Shown here: piece by piece, positions 15,898-24,702 of the stretch
How the letters are laid out: the number at the start of each line of letters is the position of its first letter
Numbering within the stretch: the stretch's first letter is position 1
Source of the DNA: an uncultured Bacteroidales bacterium
Lineage (GTDB): Bacteria > Bacteroidota > Bacteroidia > Bacteroidales > Bacteroidaceae
Length of the DNA: 52,559 nt
Reading direction: 5' to 3'
Assembly: GCA_902801485.1 (NCBI GenBank)
Contig: CADCIP010000037.1
Location: forward strand, 1-52,559
Translations under genes and position numbers: made by a program
The notes under the pieces: model-generated
Database searches by the model: none
What the model saw: the letters and a program-made list of their open reading frames with translations, nothing else
Told to the model about the DNA's origin: nothing

Positions 15898-15946
15898 CTC
15901 GGAAAAGAAAAGAAAAACAAGCTTTTCTTTTGCTTTTCGCTCGCTT
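15898..15946 (+). repeat. Prevotella-style CTCGGAAAAGAAAA intergenic repeat
   Basis: CTCGGAAAAGAAAAGAAAAA is followed by an inverted copy (CTTTTCTTTTGC), giving a hairpin of about 10 bp (arms 15902-15912 and 15922-15931). I recall similar CTCGGAAAA sequences upstream of many Prevotella genes; this is from memory. Confidence 0.4.
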
Positions 15947-15949
15947 ATT

Positions 15950-16444
15950 CGTAACTGTGGACTGAAACCAGATATTTTATATAACTATGTTAAGAACGGC
16001 AAGGTGGTAAACTGCTGGAAAGGTCACGAGGCACCACTGCCCGAAGGATGGATAACGGAACAAGAGCCCAACCGCTGCAGGCTGGTACACAGGACTGACG
16101 TAGGACGGGGAATGGGTGACACCGACATCTACCTGGAATACAGCAGTGACAAGCCTGCCAAGCCTGGATTACTGATAGGACAGCGTTTGTTTTTAGAAGC
16201 AGGCACATATTACCTTACCGCTATCTTCTTTGCTCAAGGTGAGAACGAGATGCCGACAAACGTCAGTTTGGCAGCAAAAGGCTATGAAAGCAGTTGCCGG
16301 GCAAGCAGTCTGATGGATTGGAATTATTTCCCGATTACTCTTCGAGAGGCGCAGGAGATAACCGTCGGACTTTGGGCTCCCGAAGGATGCGACGTTCGGC
16401 GCGCCGGCATATCCGCACTAGTGGTGTGGGCAGCAAAGCCGTAG
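15950..16444 (+). pseudogene. C-terminal fragment of a beta-sandwich protein
   Basis: The frame is open from 15803, but its first part is promoter and repeat DNA, and no in-frame ATG precedes the protein-like part. From about 15980 the peptide is convincing: GKVVNCWKGHEAPLPEGW, then LIGQRLFLEAGTYYLTAIFF and AGISALVVWAAKP at the end. These look like strands of a carbohydrate-binding-type beta-sandwich. It is convergent with the GH5 gene. Best read as a 5'-truncated remnant, though use of an unusual start cannot be excluded. Confidence 0.45.
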
Positions 16445-16485
16445 GCTATCTGTCCTTTTCTGATAAAAGTTATATCCCTGTTGGA

Positions 16486-17799
16486 TTATTTGCCGGCAAA
16501 GTCCCTGATGATGCGCAGGGTTGAAGAATCTGCGGCAAAGACAGAGTTGAGACCTTGCTCCTCGAAGGCGGGGTCGCAGGTATAATCGTCCCAGGGCTGC
16601 CATTTGTAATGAAGCTGAGAAGCCAGTCCTGCCCAGCCCCAGAAACTGCAGCCAGCCAACTTACCGCTGTTTTTTACCAAGTCGAAGACAAACTGGTAAT
16701 ACTGGTCGCGTCCTGTAGTTGGTGTACCCGGCTCAACAGTATAGTTGTCCCTGGGATAGCCGAACTCCTCCAGAATCATGGGTTTATTCAGGTCCTTGAT
16801 GGCCTCGTAGCACTCGTTCATATACTGTTCTGTATTCCTGCGGGCATTATCTATGCTGTCTATCATAGATGTGGGGCCGTTGATATCCTTTGCCTGAGCA
16901 ATAGGACCGGAAACGGAACCTATCCAATGCCAGTTATAAGGCCAGATATGGATACAGACGAAGTCAATCTCGGGATAGGAATGAATCTCGCGGAAAAGGT
17001 CGGCATCCAGTTCACAACCCCAGATACCTTCGCTACCTGTAGTAACCATGTGGTTGGGGTCGAGACTCTTAATCAGACTTGCCTGATCCTTTACCCACTG
17101 GGCGAAGCAGGCCTTGGTGATGCTGTCGCCGGCAAAAGCACGTGGCTCATTAGCCAGCTCCCAAGCCAGGATAGCAGGAGACTCGGTATAAGGCTTACCC
17201 GTAACGGTATTGGTACGGCCTACGATATACTTTACGTGATTGGCAGCAAACTCCTTGGCCTTGTCGTTCTGCACAAACTGGCAATGGTACTTCTGGAAAG
17301 CGTCCCAGTCGTCCGGATCGGGCACAGGACCACAGCCGGCCCACTCCAGGTAAGCACCGAATCCGCCACTCCATTCCCATGCGTTGTTCAGATAAAGCGT
17401 TGCCGTCATATCACGCTTCTCCAACTCGGAAAGCAGATAATCCAGACCCTGAAGGATTGTATCGTTATACTCGCCCGGCTGGGACTGAAGAATAGGAGAG
17501 ATGTGTCGGCCTAAACAGTCGGGGCCGTCGGCTCCCACCAGGACTCGAACGGTAGTAATACCGGTTTCTTTCATCAGGTCGAGTTCCTTCAGTAACCGTT
17601 CCCGGCTACCGCCTCTTCCTTCACTACCTAAGATGGCACCATACCAGAAGTTGGCACCAACATATCGGTATTCTTCGTTACCACGGAAAAACTTTCCGTC
17701 CTTAACGGTTACGAACTCTGTAACGGTTGTTTCCTGTTGCTGGCAACCACATATCGCACAAAGGCACAACAATAATACTAGAATGGATGATTTATTCAT
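16486..17799 (-). CDS. GH5 beta-mannanase-like lipoprotein
   Basis: 437 residues. Lipobox AICGC places it on the outer membrane. The TIM-barrel enzyme has FFRGNEEYRYVGANFWYG at the start, the acid/base Glu in AILAWELANEPR (about 213) and the nucleophile in MILEEFGYPRD (about 345). This layout fits GH5 subfamily 7 (endo-beta-1,4-mannanase), which cuts beta-mannan to oligosaccharides. The AraC-type gene lies 74 bp upstream on the same strand. Exact subfamily is inferred from motifs only. Confidence 0.9.
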   Translation of the reverse strand: MNKSSILVLLLCLCAICGCQQQETTVTEFVTVKDGKFFRGNEEYRYVGANFWYGAILGSEGRGGSRERLLKELDLMKETGITTVRVLVGADGPDCLGRHISPILQSQPGEYNDTILQGLDYLLSELEKRDMTATLYLNNAWEWSGGFGAYLEWAGCGPVPDPDDWDAFQKYHCQFVQNDKAKEFAANHVKYIVGRTNTVTGKPYTESPAILAWELANEPRAFAGDSITKACFAQWVKDQASLIKSLDPNHMVTTGSEGIWGCELDADLFREIHSYPEIDFVCIHIWPYNWHWIGSVSGPIAQAKDINGPTSMIDSIDNARRNTEQYMNECYEAIKDLNKPMILEEFGYPRDNYTVEPGTPTTGRDQYYQFVFDLVKNSGKLAGCSFWGWAGLASQLHYKWQPWDDYTCDPAFEEQGLNSVFAADSSTLRIIRDFAGK

Positions 17800-17831
17800 T
17801 GGAAATTCTATTTATAATTATAAATTTAAAT

Positions 17832-17867
17832 GCCCTCCCATTTGGGGGAGGGATGGGGAGAGGGGCT
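17832..17867 (+). repeat. G-rich palindromic repeat, copy 1
   Basis: GCCCTCCCATTTGGGGGAGG followed by GATGGGGAGAGGGGC. Two GC-rich arms around a 4-6 nt loop, then a second G-run block. Located just 3' of the AraC-type gene. Confidence 0.75.
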
Positions 17868-17872
17868 TCTCG

Positions 17873-18748
17873 TTATATAATAATCTTACTCTTATGGTAA
17901 TTGTCGCGGAAAGCCGTAGGCGAGCAACCCTTCTTCTTCTTGAAGATTCGGTTAAAGTTGCTGATATTCTTGAACCCGCAGCAATAACATATTTCAGCCA
18001 CGCTATTGGAGGAATCGACCAAAAGGCGGGCAGCATGACCCAGACGCGTGTCAATCATGTAGTCAGAAACAGTCTTACCCGTTCGCATACGGAAGAAACG
18101 GCTGAATGCTGCGGGCGTCATGCCGGCAATTTCAGAAAGTGTCTTCAAGCGAATCTCCTCCTTATAGTTCTTGTCGATATACTCTTCCACTTCACGCACA
18201 CGACGGCTCTCCGGAGCATTCTTGACATTCGAAAACGACTTGCTGGCCAGCAGATGGTAATTCTTCTGCAACGAGAGTTCGTAAAGAATCTCCAGCAGAC
18301 TCAGGATTCGGTAGAATCCCGGCTGAGCCTGAGTAATACGCGTAATCTTACTATAAAGCCCCATAATGGCCGGAAGCTCAAAGGCTATGCCGCGCTTGGC
18401 ATTATCGAACAAGGCCCTAAGACTGCTCAACTGGTTCTTCTGCAGAAACTGGTCGCCCATCATATCCACGGGAAACTGAATCGTAATCTCGTGTATAGAC
18501 CGGCTCTGGCAGTCGTACTGGTCCCACGTATGCTCCAGACCGCTTCCCACAAGCACCAAATCGTACTTGCCCAGCACCTCGATACTGTCACCAACAATCC
18601 TGCGGGCACCGTCACAGTTTTCAACAAAGTTCAATTCCATCTCCTCGTGTTTGTGCAAAGGATAGGAAAAACATTCCTTGTCCCTGTCCATCATATAGAA
18701 ACAATCCTTTTCAGAGAGAGGGGAAACTTCTGTTATTACCTTGTCCAT
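17873..18748 (-). CDS. AraC-family transcriptional regulator
   Basis: 291 residues. The N-terminal cupin-like half (HKHEEMELNFVENCDGARRI) should bind a sugar-derived ligand. The C-terminal double HTH is clear: LKTLSEIAGMTPAAFSRFFR and VAEICYCCGFKNISNFNRIF, ending with SPTAFRDNY. The frame extends to 18808, but that part overlaps promoter-like sequence (CATCTTTTGC), so the ATG at 18748 is preferred. It is divergent from the GH2 gene and upstream of the mannanase gene, and is likely to control one or both. Confidence 0.92.
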   Translation of the reverse strand: MDKVITEVSPLSEKDCFYMMDRDKECFSYPLHKHEEMELNFVENCDGARRIVGDSIEVLGKYDLVLVGSGLEHTWDQYDCQSRSIHEITIQFPVDMMGDQFLQKNQLSSLRALFDNAKRGIAFELPAIMGLYSKITRITQAQPGFYRILSLLEILYELSLQKNYHLLASKSFSNVKNAPESRRVREVEEYIDKNYKEEIRLKTLSEIAGMTPAAFSRFFRMRTGKTVSDYMIDTRLGHAARLLVDSSNSVAEICYCCGFKNISNFNRIFKKKKGCSPTAFRDNYHKSKIII

Positions 18749-18824
18749 AATATTAAAATAAAGTGTCAATTTGGGGGCTAAATTAAGCAAAAGATGCGAA
18801 ACTAGCAAATTTTATATCAAAAAG

Positions 18825-18880
18825 TACGCAAAAGATAACAAATCACGCATACTTACTGGTATTTTTTTGTATTTTTGTGG
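18825..18880. promoter_or_regulatory. Divergent promoter region between AraC and GH2 genes
   Basis: Plus strand: TATTTTTG at 18870-18877, 46 bp before the GH2 ATG. Minus strand: TTATCTTTTGC near 18826-18836 and CATCTTTTGC near 18790. Both fit the TAnnTTTG core loosely. A -33 box is not obvious for either. Confidence 0.45.
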
Positions 18881-18923
18881 CGCATAACCAATTGTCAAAT
18901 TCTTATTTTCTTATAAATCAGCA

Positions 18924-21900
18924 ATGAAGAAAAGAACACTCCTTAGCATTTTGACGTTTGCCGCCATTTTGCTAACCCTTGCAGAAAGCACTTATGCGCA
19001 GAGTTCGTGGAAGAAGCAGACCGCTCCGGTGATGACCCCTTGGGGCGAACAGCTGACAGCCGACAATGTCTGGCAGGAATATCCCCGCCCTTCGATGCAA
19101 AGAAAGGACTGGATGAACCTGAACGGTGTATGGCAATACTTTAAGCGTTCGAGCATAAAGTACGACTACGAGAAAAGTGCCTCGCTCTTCTCCAAAGCCA
19201 TTCTGGTTCCCTTCCCCGTAGAATCGGCCCTGTCTGGTATTATGGACAAGAATTACTCTGGCAACAGAAATGCAACTTTCATGTACAGGAGAACCTTCAG
19301 CCTGCCAGATTCATTCAAGGGAAAGAATGTGCTGCTTCATTTCGGTGCCGTTGACTGGCGTTGCTACGTATATGTGAACGGAGTGTTAGCAGGAACACAC
19401 GACGGAGGCTCCGTGCCATTCTTCTTTGATATCACCTCGTTTTTAAAAGAAGGAACGGAACAAGAACTGCAAGTTGCCGTATGGGATCCTACCAACGGGG
19501 GACAGCCCAATGGTAAACAAAGTGTTTCGCCCAGTGGTATATGGTACACTCCCAACAGCGGTATCTGGCAGACCGTCTGGCTGGAGCCTGTAAACCCCAC
19601 TCATATTCTCAGTTACGAACCTATACCCGATATCGACAACTCCACCGTCAGCATAAAGGTGAAGACATCTGCCCCATGCGATGTTACGCTGACCGTAAAA
19701 GACGGAGACAATATTATTGCTGAACAGACAGGGAATTCAGAAAAGACGTTTACCCTTTCCATACCATCGGCAAAACTATGGAGCCCCGATGAGCCCAACC
19801 TTTACAATCTGGATATAGCTGTAAAAGGACAAGGGAATGAGGCTGATAAGGTAAGCGGCTACTTCGGAATGCGGAAATTCTCGCGTGGAATGGTTGACGG
19901 ACATCCTGCCGTACTGCTGAACAACAAACCCCTATATATGTACGGCCCTCTGGATCAAGGCTGGTGGCCCGACGGATTGCTGACCCCACCCTCTTACGAA
20001 GCTATGATCTACGACCTGCAGGTGATGAAGGACTTTGGCATGAATATGGTCAGGAAACACATCAAGCTGGAGAACGACCTGTGGTTCGACTGGTGCGACA
20101 AGAACGGACTGGTTGTCTGGCAAGACATGCCTTCGGGCTGCGGCAGCGGACTGGTTGGAACCTTGGAATATAATATGCAGAATTTCTACCGCGAGAATGA
20201 AGCGCTCATAGAAGCTACACGTCATCATCCCTGTATCGGAGCCTGGGTTGTATGGAACGAAGGCTGGGGTCAATACCCCGAACGCGGAATGGCTCACACC
20301 AGAAGAGCTGTGAACAGCGTTATGGCAGCCAATCATGACCCGGGAAGATTCGTACATGCCGTAACAGGATGGGTAGATGTGGAGATGGGCGACTTCCTGG
20401 ACGTTCATTCGTACCCGGCTCCGGGTGCAGCAACAAATCCGGTAAACGAGCGAATTGCCTCGTGTGGCGAGTTCGGCGGCATCAACTTATTTATAAAAGG
20501 ACACATGTGGGCCGGATCGGATGTCAACTACACAACCGTAGAAGATGCAGCTACCTACACCAGCCTGTACAATCATTATACCGACTGCCTGCAAAGACTC
20601 CAACAGGAAAAAGGCCTGTGGATGTCGGTCTATACACAGATTACCGATGTGGAACAAGAATGTAACGGCCTGATGACCTACGACCGCAAGGTGCTGAAAG
20701 TATCACCCGAGCAGCAAGCTACCATGAAGGCCAATATACTACGTACCATCAATTGCAGATTTAAAGGAGCAAAGACCATTGTTGCTGCAGACGACGAGAA
20801 TACTGGCATCCAATGGAAATACACGACATCGGAACCCGCCAGCGACTGGTACACAACAGACTTTGCAACAACAAGTTGGAAAACAGGTGCTGCCGGCTTC
20901 GGCGGAGGCGGCAGGACTGCGTGGTCAACCAGCGACATCTGGATCCGACGTAACTTTAAAATCAACAACGTAGAAGCCAGTCAGCTACCAGAACTCCGAC
21001 TGTGGATGTTCCATGACGAGGATGCCGAGATATACATCAATGGGATTCTTGCAGCTAAAACTACCGGCTATAACACCAGGTACGAACTATGGCCCTTGTT
21101 GCCTGAAGCTTTGAATGCCCTGAAGTTAGATGGAACAGACAACGTTATAGCTATCCACTGCAAGCAGACAACAGGCGGTCAGTTTATAGACTGCGGACTG
21201 AAGCTCAGCCAATACACAGACAACTCCGACCTGCAGGTAGAACCTATGCCAGAGAAGACTCCGGCACCCGAATTCAAGAGCGAGAGCGGAAAAGCCTATC
21301 TGCTGACCTACACGCTGCCCACCAACAAACAACTGCACTACGCATACAGCCTGGACGGGGCCAAGTGGACAACCATCAACGGTAACAGAGGTATTCTGCA
21401 AGGAGATCTGGCCAATGTGGAAATGAACGCTCCCTTCATACGCAGAATAAACACAGACGGGAAGAATGTCTTCCACTTGGTGGCAGATCCTATTGATGCC
21501 AGTCAGACGGGATTCTATCATCTGCAGAGCGAAGACCTTGTCCATTGGACTACGGGAGAGAACGGAAACATCCTGATAAAACCCTCTTCCACAGAAACAA
21601 GCAGAGGGGAATCGCCCGAATGGATATACGATGAAGCCTCATCGAATTTCTTTATCTATTGGAGTGCCAAGAACAGCGACAAGAACAGTATCTTCCTCTC
21701 GACGACAAAAGACTGGAAGAAATTCTCATCTCCACGTGTTTTCTTTGCACCCAGCTTTTCTGCTTACGACATGCATATAGAAAAAACGGGAGAAGATTAT
21801 ACCGGATTCTTCTTTAACAATGACAGGAACATCTGCACCACACAGACAAACGCAATAAAGATTACTGCAACGAAATTCTCAGACCCACAACGTGTCTTCA

Positions 21901-22757
21901 GCTCACAGATACCCAAATCGAGAGGGCCGCAAACCTTCCCTGCATTCGACAACAGCGGGTGGTTCCTGCTGTACAACCCGACGGAGAACGGCGGACAGAC
22001 AATGAGCAAAAGCGGTAATCCCAACGAGAACAAATGGTATCCTTGCGACGAAAACGAATTAACTTTGCCTGCCGAGGCCGAGCAAGGTTCTGTTTTGGTC
22101 ATCACAACCGATGAGCTCAACACCATACTGGATTCGTTCTTCTACGAGGAATGCGATGTGCTGCCGACAGCAGAAAAAGAGCCACAAATGTGGAAGTACC
22201 AGACAGCAAGTAGTGCCGCTACAAGTACAGCCTGGACAAAAAAAGACTATAAGGACACTTCATGGAAAGAAGGTCTGGCAGGCTTTGGCGGCAGCAATCC
22301 TCCCGGAAGCGTCGTAAACACCGCATGGACTACTTCTGCCATCCGCATCCGCTATCATTTGGACCTGACAGGATTTACGCCAGAGCAGATTCAGGCCCTG
22401 ACGGGAAGAATCCACCACGATGAAGACGTAACCGTTTACATCAACGGAGTTGTTGCTTTTAAGGAGACCGGATATCTTACCTACTACAAGAATGTTTCCA
22501 TCAGTCAGGAAGCTCTGGATGCCCTCACGCCCGATGATACCAATGTCATAGCCATCGAGTGCATCAACAAGGGAGGCGGTCAGTATATCGACTTCGGTCT
22601 CTCCGGCATCCGTCCCATCCCGACAAAGATAACAGAAATCCCCGCCACCGATATTAAGGTTCAACCCGAAAGCGGCATATACAACCTTTCCGCCCAGCGC
22701 CTCCCTTCCCCAAGGGCAGGAATAAACATCGTGAACGGAAAGAAGATACTGTACTGA
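18924..22757 (+). CDS. Large GH2 enzyme with propeller-like module and duplicated beta domains
   Basis: 1277 residues with a Sec signal ending at TYAQ. Domain order: GH2 sugar-binding and Ig-like domains (about 45-330), GH2 TIM barrel with acid/base in WVVWNEGWGQY (about 450) and nucleophile region SCGEFGGINL (about 515), a beta domain (about 620-760), a GH43/GH117-like five-bladed-propeller segment (about 790-1040, with DLVHWTTGENGN and GESPEWIYDE), a second copy of the beta domain (about 1075-1235), and the tail YNLSAQRL...GINIVNGKK. The beta domains share FHDEDAEIYING / HHDEDVTVYING. Likely a beta-mannosidase or beta-galactosidase-type enzyme acting outside the cytoplasm; specificity is unknown. 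Confidence 0.9.
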   Translation: MKKRTLLSILTFAAILLTLAESTYAQSSWKKQTAPVMTPWGEQLTADNVWQEYPRPSMQRKDWMNLNGVWQYFKRSSIKYDYEKSASLFSKAILVPFPVESALSGIMDKNYSGNRNATFMYRRTFSLPDSFKGKNVLLHFGAVDWRCYVYVNGVLAGTHDGGSVPFFFDITSFLKEGTEQELQVAVWDPTNGGQPNGKQSVSPSGIWYTPNSGIWQTVWLEPVNPTHILSYEPIPDIDNSTVSIKVKTSAPCDVTLTVKDGDNIIAEQTGNSEKTFTLSIPSAKLWSPDEPNLYNLDIAVKGQGNEADKVSGYFGMRKFSRGMVDGHPAVLLNNKPLYMYGPLDQGWWPDGLLTPPSYEAMIYDLQVMKDFGMNMVRKHIKLENDLWFDWCDKNGLVVWQDMPSGCGSGLVGTLEYNMQNFYRENEALIEATRHHPCIGAWVVWNEGWGQYPERGMAHTRRAVNSVMAANHDPGRFVHAVTGWVDVEMGDFLDVHSYPAPGAATNPVNERIASCGEFGGINLFIKGHMWAGSDVNYTTVEDAATYTSLYNHYTDCLQRLQQEKGLWMSVYTQITDVEQECNGLMTYDRKVLKVSPEQQATMKANILRTINCRFKGAKTIVAADDENTGIQWKYTTSEPASDWYTTDFATTSWKTGAAGFGGGGRTAWSTSDIWIRRNFKINNVEASQLPELRLWMFHDEDAEIYINGILAAKTTGYNTRYELWPLLPEALNALKLDGTDNVIAIHCKQTTGGQFIDCGLKLSQYTDNSDLQVEPMPEKTPAPEFKSESGKAYLLTYTLPTNKQLHYAYSLDGAKWTTINGNRGILQGDLANVEMNAPFIRRINTDGKNVFHLVADPIDASQTGFYHLQSEDLVHWTTGENGNILIKPSSTETSRGESPEWIYDEASSNFFIYWSAKNSDKNSIFLSTTKDWKKFSSPRVFFAPSFSAYDMHIEKTGEDYTGFFFNNDRNICTTQTNAIKITATKFSDPQRVFSSQIPKSRGPQTFPAFDNSGWFLLYNPTENGGQTMSKSGNPNENKWYPCDENELTLPAEAEQGSVLVITTDELNTILDSFFYEECDVLPTAEKEPQMWKYQTASSAATSTAWTKKDYKDTSWKEGLAGFGGSNPPGSVVNTAWTTSAIRIRYHLDLTGFTPEQIQALTGRIHHDEDVTVYINGVVAFKETGYLTYYKNVSISQEALDALTPDDTNVIAIECINKGGGQYIDFGLSGIRPIPTKITEIPATDIKVQPESGIYNLSAQRLPSPRAGINIVNGKKILY

Positions 22758-22759
22758 GG

Positions 22760-22783
22760 CTTTAGACTTTAGACCGTAGACTT
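22760..22783 (+). repeat. 7-bp tandem array (CTTTAGA)
   Basis: CTTTAGA CTTTAGA CCGTAGA CTT starts 2 bp after the GH2 stop codon and ends just before the transposase ATG. TAG occurs in each unit, so all three forward frames are stopped. Confidence 0.7.
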
Positions 22784-22785
22784 AC

Positions 22786-23829
22786 ATGAAACGCGAGGTT
22801 TACGAAAGTCAGAAGGCATTTGCCGGAGAGAAAAAGCCCTCCATGCAACGCCGCTGTGTGGGGCATGACTACACAGAGCGCATGATGTATATGGTAACTA
22901 TGGTTACGGAAGGCCGTCGCTCCCTCTTTGGAACCGTTATTGGGCGTAGCGATGCCCCCGCTGGCAGCCTCGATGCACCACGCATAGAGCTTAGTGAATT
23001 AGGAAAGCGGGTAGCTGAAGAATGGATGGCAAGCCCTATCCATCACCCAGAAATAAGCATAGTATCCTTGCAGATGATGCCAGACCATTTTCATGGCATA
23101 ATATACGTGAAAAGTAAACTGGAAAAGCCGCTGGGCATGGCATTACGTGGCTTTAAGCAAAAGTGTAACCAGCATTTCAGGGCATTATATCCCGGCGTAC
23201 AGTCTGTTGCGTTGCCAACGCAACAAACAAGACAGGGTGAAACAGCTCAGCGCCCCCGCGATGACCGCCAGCATGGCTTGCTTTTTGCCCGCGGCTTTAA
23301 CGACAAACTGCTTTTGCGCGAAGGGCAGTTGCAACGCTGGCTGCAATACCTTCATGATAATCCCCGCCGCCTGCTCATGAAGCGCGAGCACCCAGATTTC
23401 TTCCGCGTTCAGCGCGGCCTTATGGTGGGAAGCCAGCAATGTTCTGCCATTGGCAATCCTTTCTTGCTGCAGCATCCCGTGCGTTTGCAGGTTCAGTGTT
23501 CCCGACGCCTGACAGACAAGGAGATAGCTGAGAAACAGGAATCATGGCTACAGCAAGCCCGCTCCGGAGCCGTACTGGTTTCACCCTGCATCTCCAAGGG
23601 CGAGAAACAGGTAATGCGTGCCGCCTTCATGGAGGGGCATCCCCTTATAGTACTTCAGGAGAACGGCTTCACAGACCTTGCCAAGCCCGGTGGTCAGCGC
23701 ATGGAAGCCTGTGCCCGAGGCCAACTTCTCATCATAGCGCCTTGGGAGCACCATAACGAGCGCCTCACCATCAGCCGAGAGCAATGCTTGGCCTTGAATG
23801 CCTTGGCAAAAAAGATTTGCGAAGGGTAA
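22786..23829 (+). CDS. REP-associated HUH (Y1) transposase with extra C-terminal domain
   Basis: 347 residues. The N-terminal 215 residues are a Y1/RAYT transposase: the HUH motif is in MMPDHFHGIIYV (about 104-115) and the likely catalytic Tyr in LQYLHDNPRRL (about 190). Such enzymes nick single-stranded hairpin repeats. The remaining 120 residues (SGAVLVSPCISKGEKQVMRA, then LAKPGGQRMEACARGQLLII) look like a Rossmann-type SLOG/DprA-like fold, not part of classic RAYTs. Several G-rich palindromes in the window are candidate substrates. It adjoins a truncated gene. Confidence 0.85.
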   Translation: MKREVYESQKAFAGEKKPSMQRRCVGHDYTERMMYMVTMVTEGRRSLFGTVIGRSDAPAGSLDAPRIELSELGKRVAEEWMASPIHHPEISIVSLQMMPDHFHGIIYVKSKLEKPLGMALRGFKQKCNQHFRALYPGVQSVALPTQQTRQGETAQRPRDDRQHGLLFARGFNDKLLLREGQLQRWLQYLHDNPRRLLMKREHPDFFRVQRGLMVGSQQCSAIGNPFLLQHPVRLQVQCSRRLTDKEIAEKQESWLQQARSGAVLVSPCISKGEKQVMRAAFMEGHPLIVLQENGFTDLAKPGGQRMEACARGQLLIIAPWEHHNERLTISREQCLALNALAKKICEG

Positions 23830-23853
23830 CTCCGGAAGACTATAATGGTATAA

Positions 23854-24264
23854 GAAACTCAGCCCCGCGAGAAGGTTAGTGGTGCTTTGGCTGCTGCCCG
23901 CATAGAGTGCGATCGCCTGTATGATGAGCTTACCTACCTGATTGAGGCCTTCAGTATGACGGCTGATAACCCCGAACCTTACGAGGCTTTCATTAAACAG
24001 TGGAACGGTACGCTGAAAATCTATCAGGATATGCTGGACCGGAAGAGTGGAACAGGCAGTGGCGGCACTACTCCCGATAACGGCGGCACAACGCCTGACA
24101 ATGGTGGTGGAACCACTCCCGACAATGGCGGGGACACGCCTCAGCCTGACAACGGTGGCGATACCCCTACGCCGAATCCCGACCCAGTGAATCCACAGCC
24201 CGATAATGGTGGTGGGGATAATCCCGGCGGTGGCGGCGATGACCCTGGAGCGGATGAAGACTAA
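23854..24264 (+). pseudogene. 3' remnant of a DUF6261-type gene
   Basis: The frame opens after a stop at 23851-23853, with no ATG. It encodes SGALAAARIECDRLYDELTY and FIKQWNGTLKIYQDMLDRKS, typical of the end of Bacteroidales DUF6261 proteins, followed by about 65 residues of low-complexity TTPDNGG / TPNPDPVNPQP repeats. The N-terminal two thirds are missing, directly beside the transposase end, so insertion or deletion has probably removed them. It could still be expressed from a TTG at 23887. Confidence 0.55.
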
Positions 24265-24265
24265 G

Positions 24266-24297
24266 GACCCTTCCCCAGCCCTTCCCTTGTAGGGACG
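24266..24297 (-). repeat. G-rich palindromic repeat, copy 2
   Basis: Minus-strand reading: CTCCCGTCCCTACAAGGGAA then GGGCTGGGGAAGGGTCC. It starts one base after the DUF6261 remnant stop. Same order as copy 1: C-run arm, short loop, G-run arm, second G-run block. Confidence 0.6.
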
Positions 24298-24328
24298 GGA
24301 GCCAAAGGCCAAAGTGAAAAAAAAGGAA

Positions 24329-24372
24329 AGTCCCTGCTTCTCGAATAAGAGAGGCGGGGGCTTCTGCTTTTT
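24329..24372 (+). terminator. Intrinsic terminator
   Basis: AGTCCCTGCTTCTC (24329-24342), loop GAATAA, GAGAGGCGGGGGCT (24349-24362), followed by TCTGCTTTTT. The stem has a few G-T pairs. It ends the plus-strand unit of transposase and DUF6261 remnant. Confidence 0.75.
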
Positions 24373-24383
24373 ATCATTGGAAT

Positions 24384-24494
24384 TTAACTTTGGAACTCCC
24401 GGAGCCAGGCGATGAAGTCCGAAACGCTGTCGCAGGGCTGGCCTGACATTTGAAACTTAATGCCCTTCTTGTTTATTTCCTTTAGTCTTAACAT
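24384..24494 (-). CDS. 36-aa ORF overlapping the end of the 79-aa gene
   Basis: ATG at 24494, TAA at 24384-24386. It begins MLRLKEINKKGIKFQMSGQP and ends FIAWLREFQS, a peptide-like composition with an amphipathic end. It overlaps the last 13 codons of the 79-aa gene in another frame. It may be a small gene or the tail of a lost one. Confidence 0.3.
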   Translation of the reverse strand: MLRLKEINKKGIKFQMSGQPCDSVSDFIAWLREFQS

Positions 24495-24696
24495 ATTTAC
24501 AATAGATTACGCCTGCCACTATAATAAGCAATATAAAACCAGCAAAACAAACAAATAGCTCTTCACTATTATATATATCTGTTTTATCTGCGATTATACT
24601 TCGATAGAGAAATTTTAACAAAAACTCAAATACTATAGAAAATGCGGCAGCAACCAAAGCTGTTGCGCCATATTTAGCCAGTTCTCTCTTTTCCAT
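24457..24696 (-). CDS. 79-aa two-TM protein
   Basis: Two hydrophobic segments (about 10-27 ATALVAAAFSIVFEFLLKFL and about 48-66 LFVCFAGFILLIIVAGVIYC) with a polar loop between and a basic C-terminus. It starts 6 bp after the stop of the LRR gene, so it is cotranscribed and may be its membrane partner. Family not recognised. Confidence 0.7.
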   Translation of the reverse strand: MEKRELAKYGATALVAAAFSIVFEFLLKFLYRSIIADKTDIYNSEELFVCFAGFILLIIVAGVIYCKYVKTKGNKQEGH

Positions 24697-24702
24697 AACT
24701 TA

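Noticed and set aside
15803-15949. N-terminal part of the plus-strand frame ending at 16444
   Set aside because: It spans a promoter and a Prevotella-type repeat; the residues look random there.
16555-17514. 319-codon plus-strand frame opposite the GH5 gene
   Set aside because: Antisense shadow of the mannanase gene with no motif.
22360-22720. Degenerate G-rich repeat in the GH2 tail (CCTCCCTTCCCCAAGGG near 22700)
   Set aside because: Only part of the element matches and the second G-run block is missing, so chance similarity is possible.
23581-24312. 243-codon minus-strand frame opposite the transposase and DUF6261 remnant
   Set aside because: Shadow of GC-rich coding and low-complexity sequence; Arg/Gly/Thr-rich translation with no domain.
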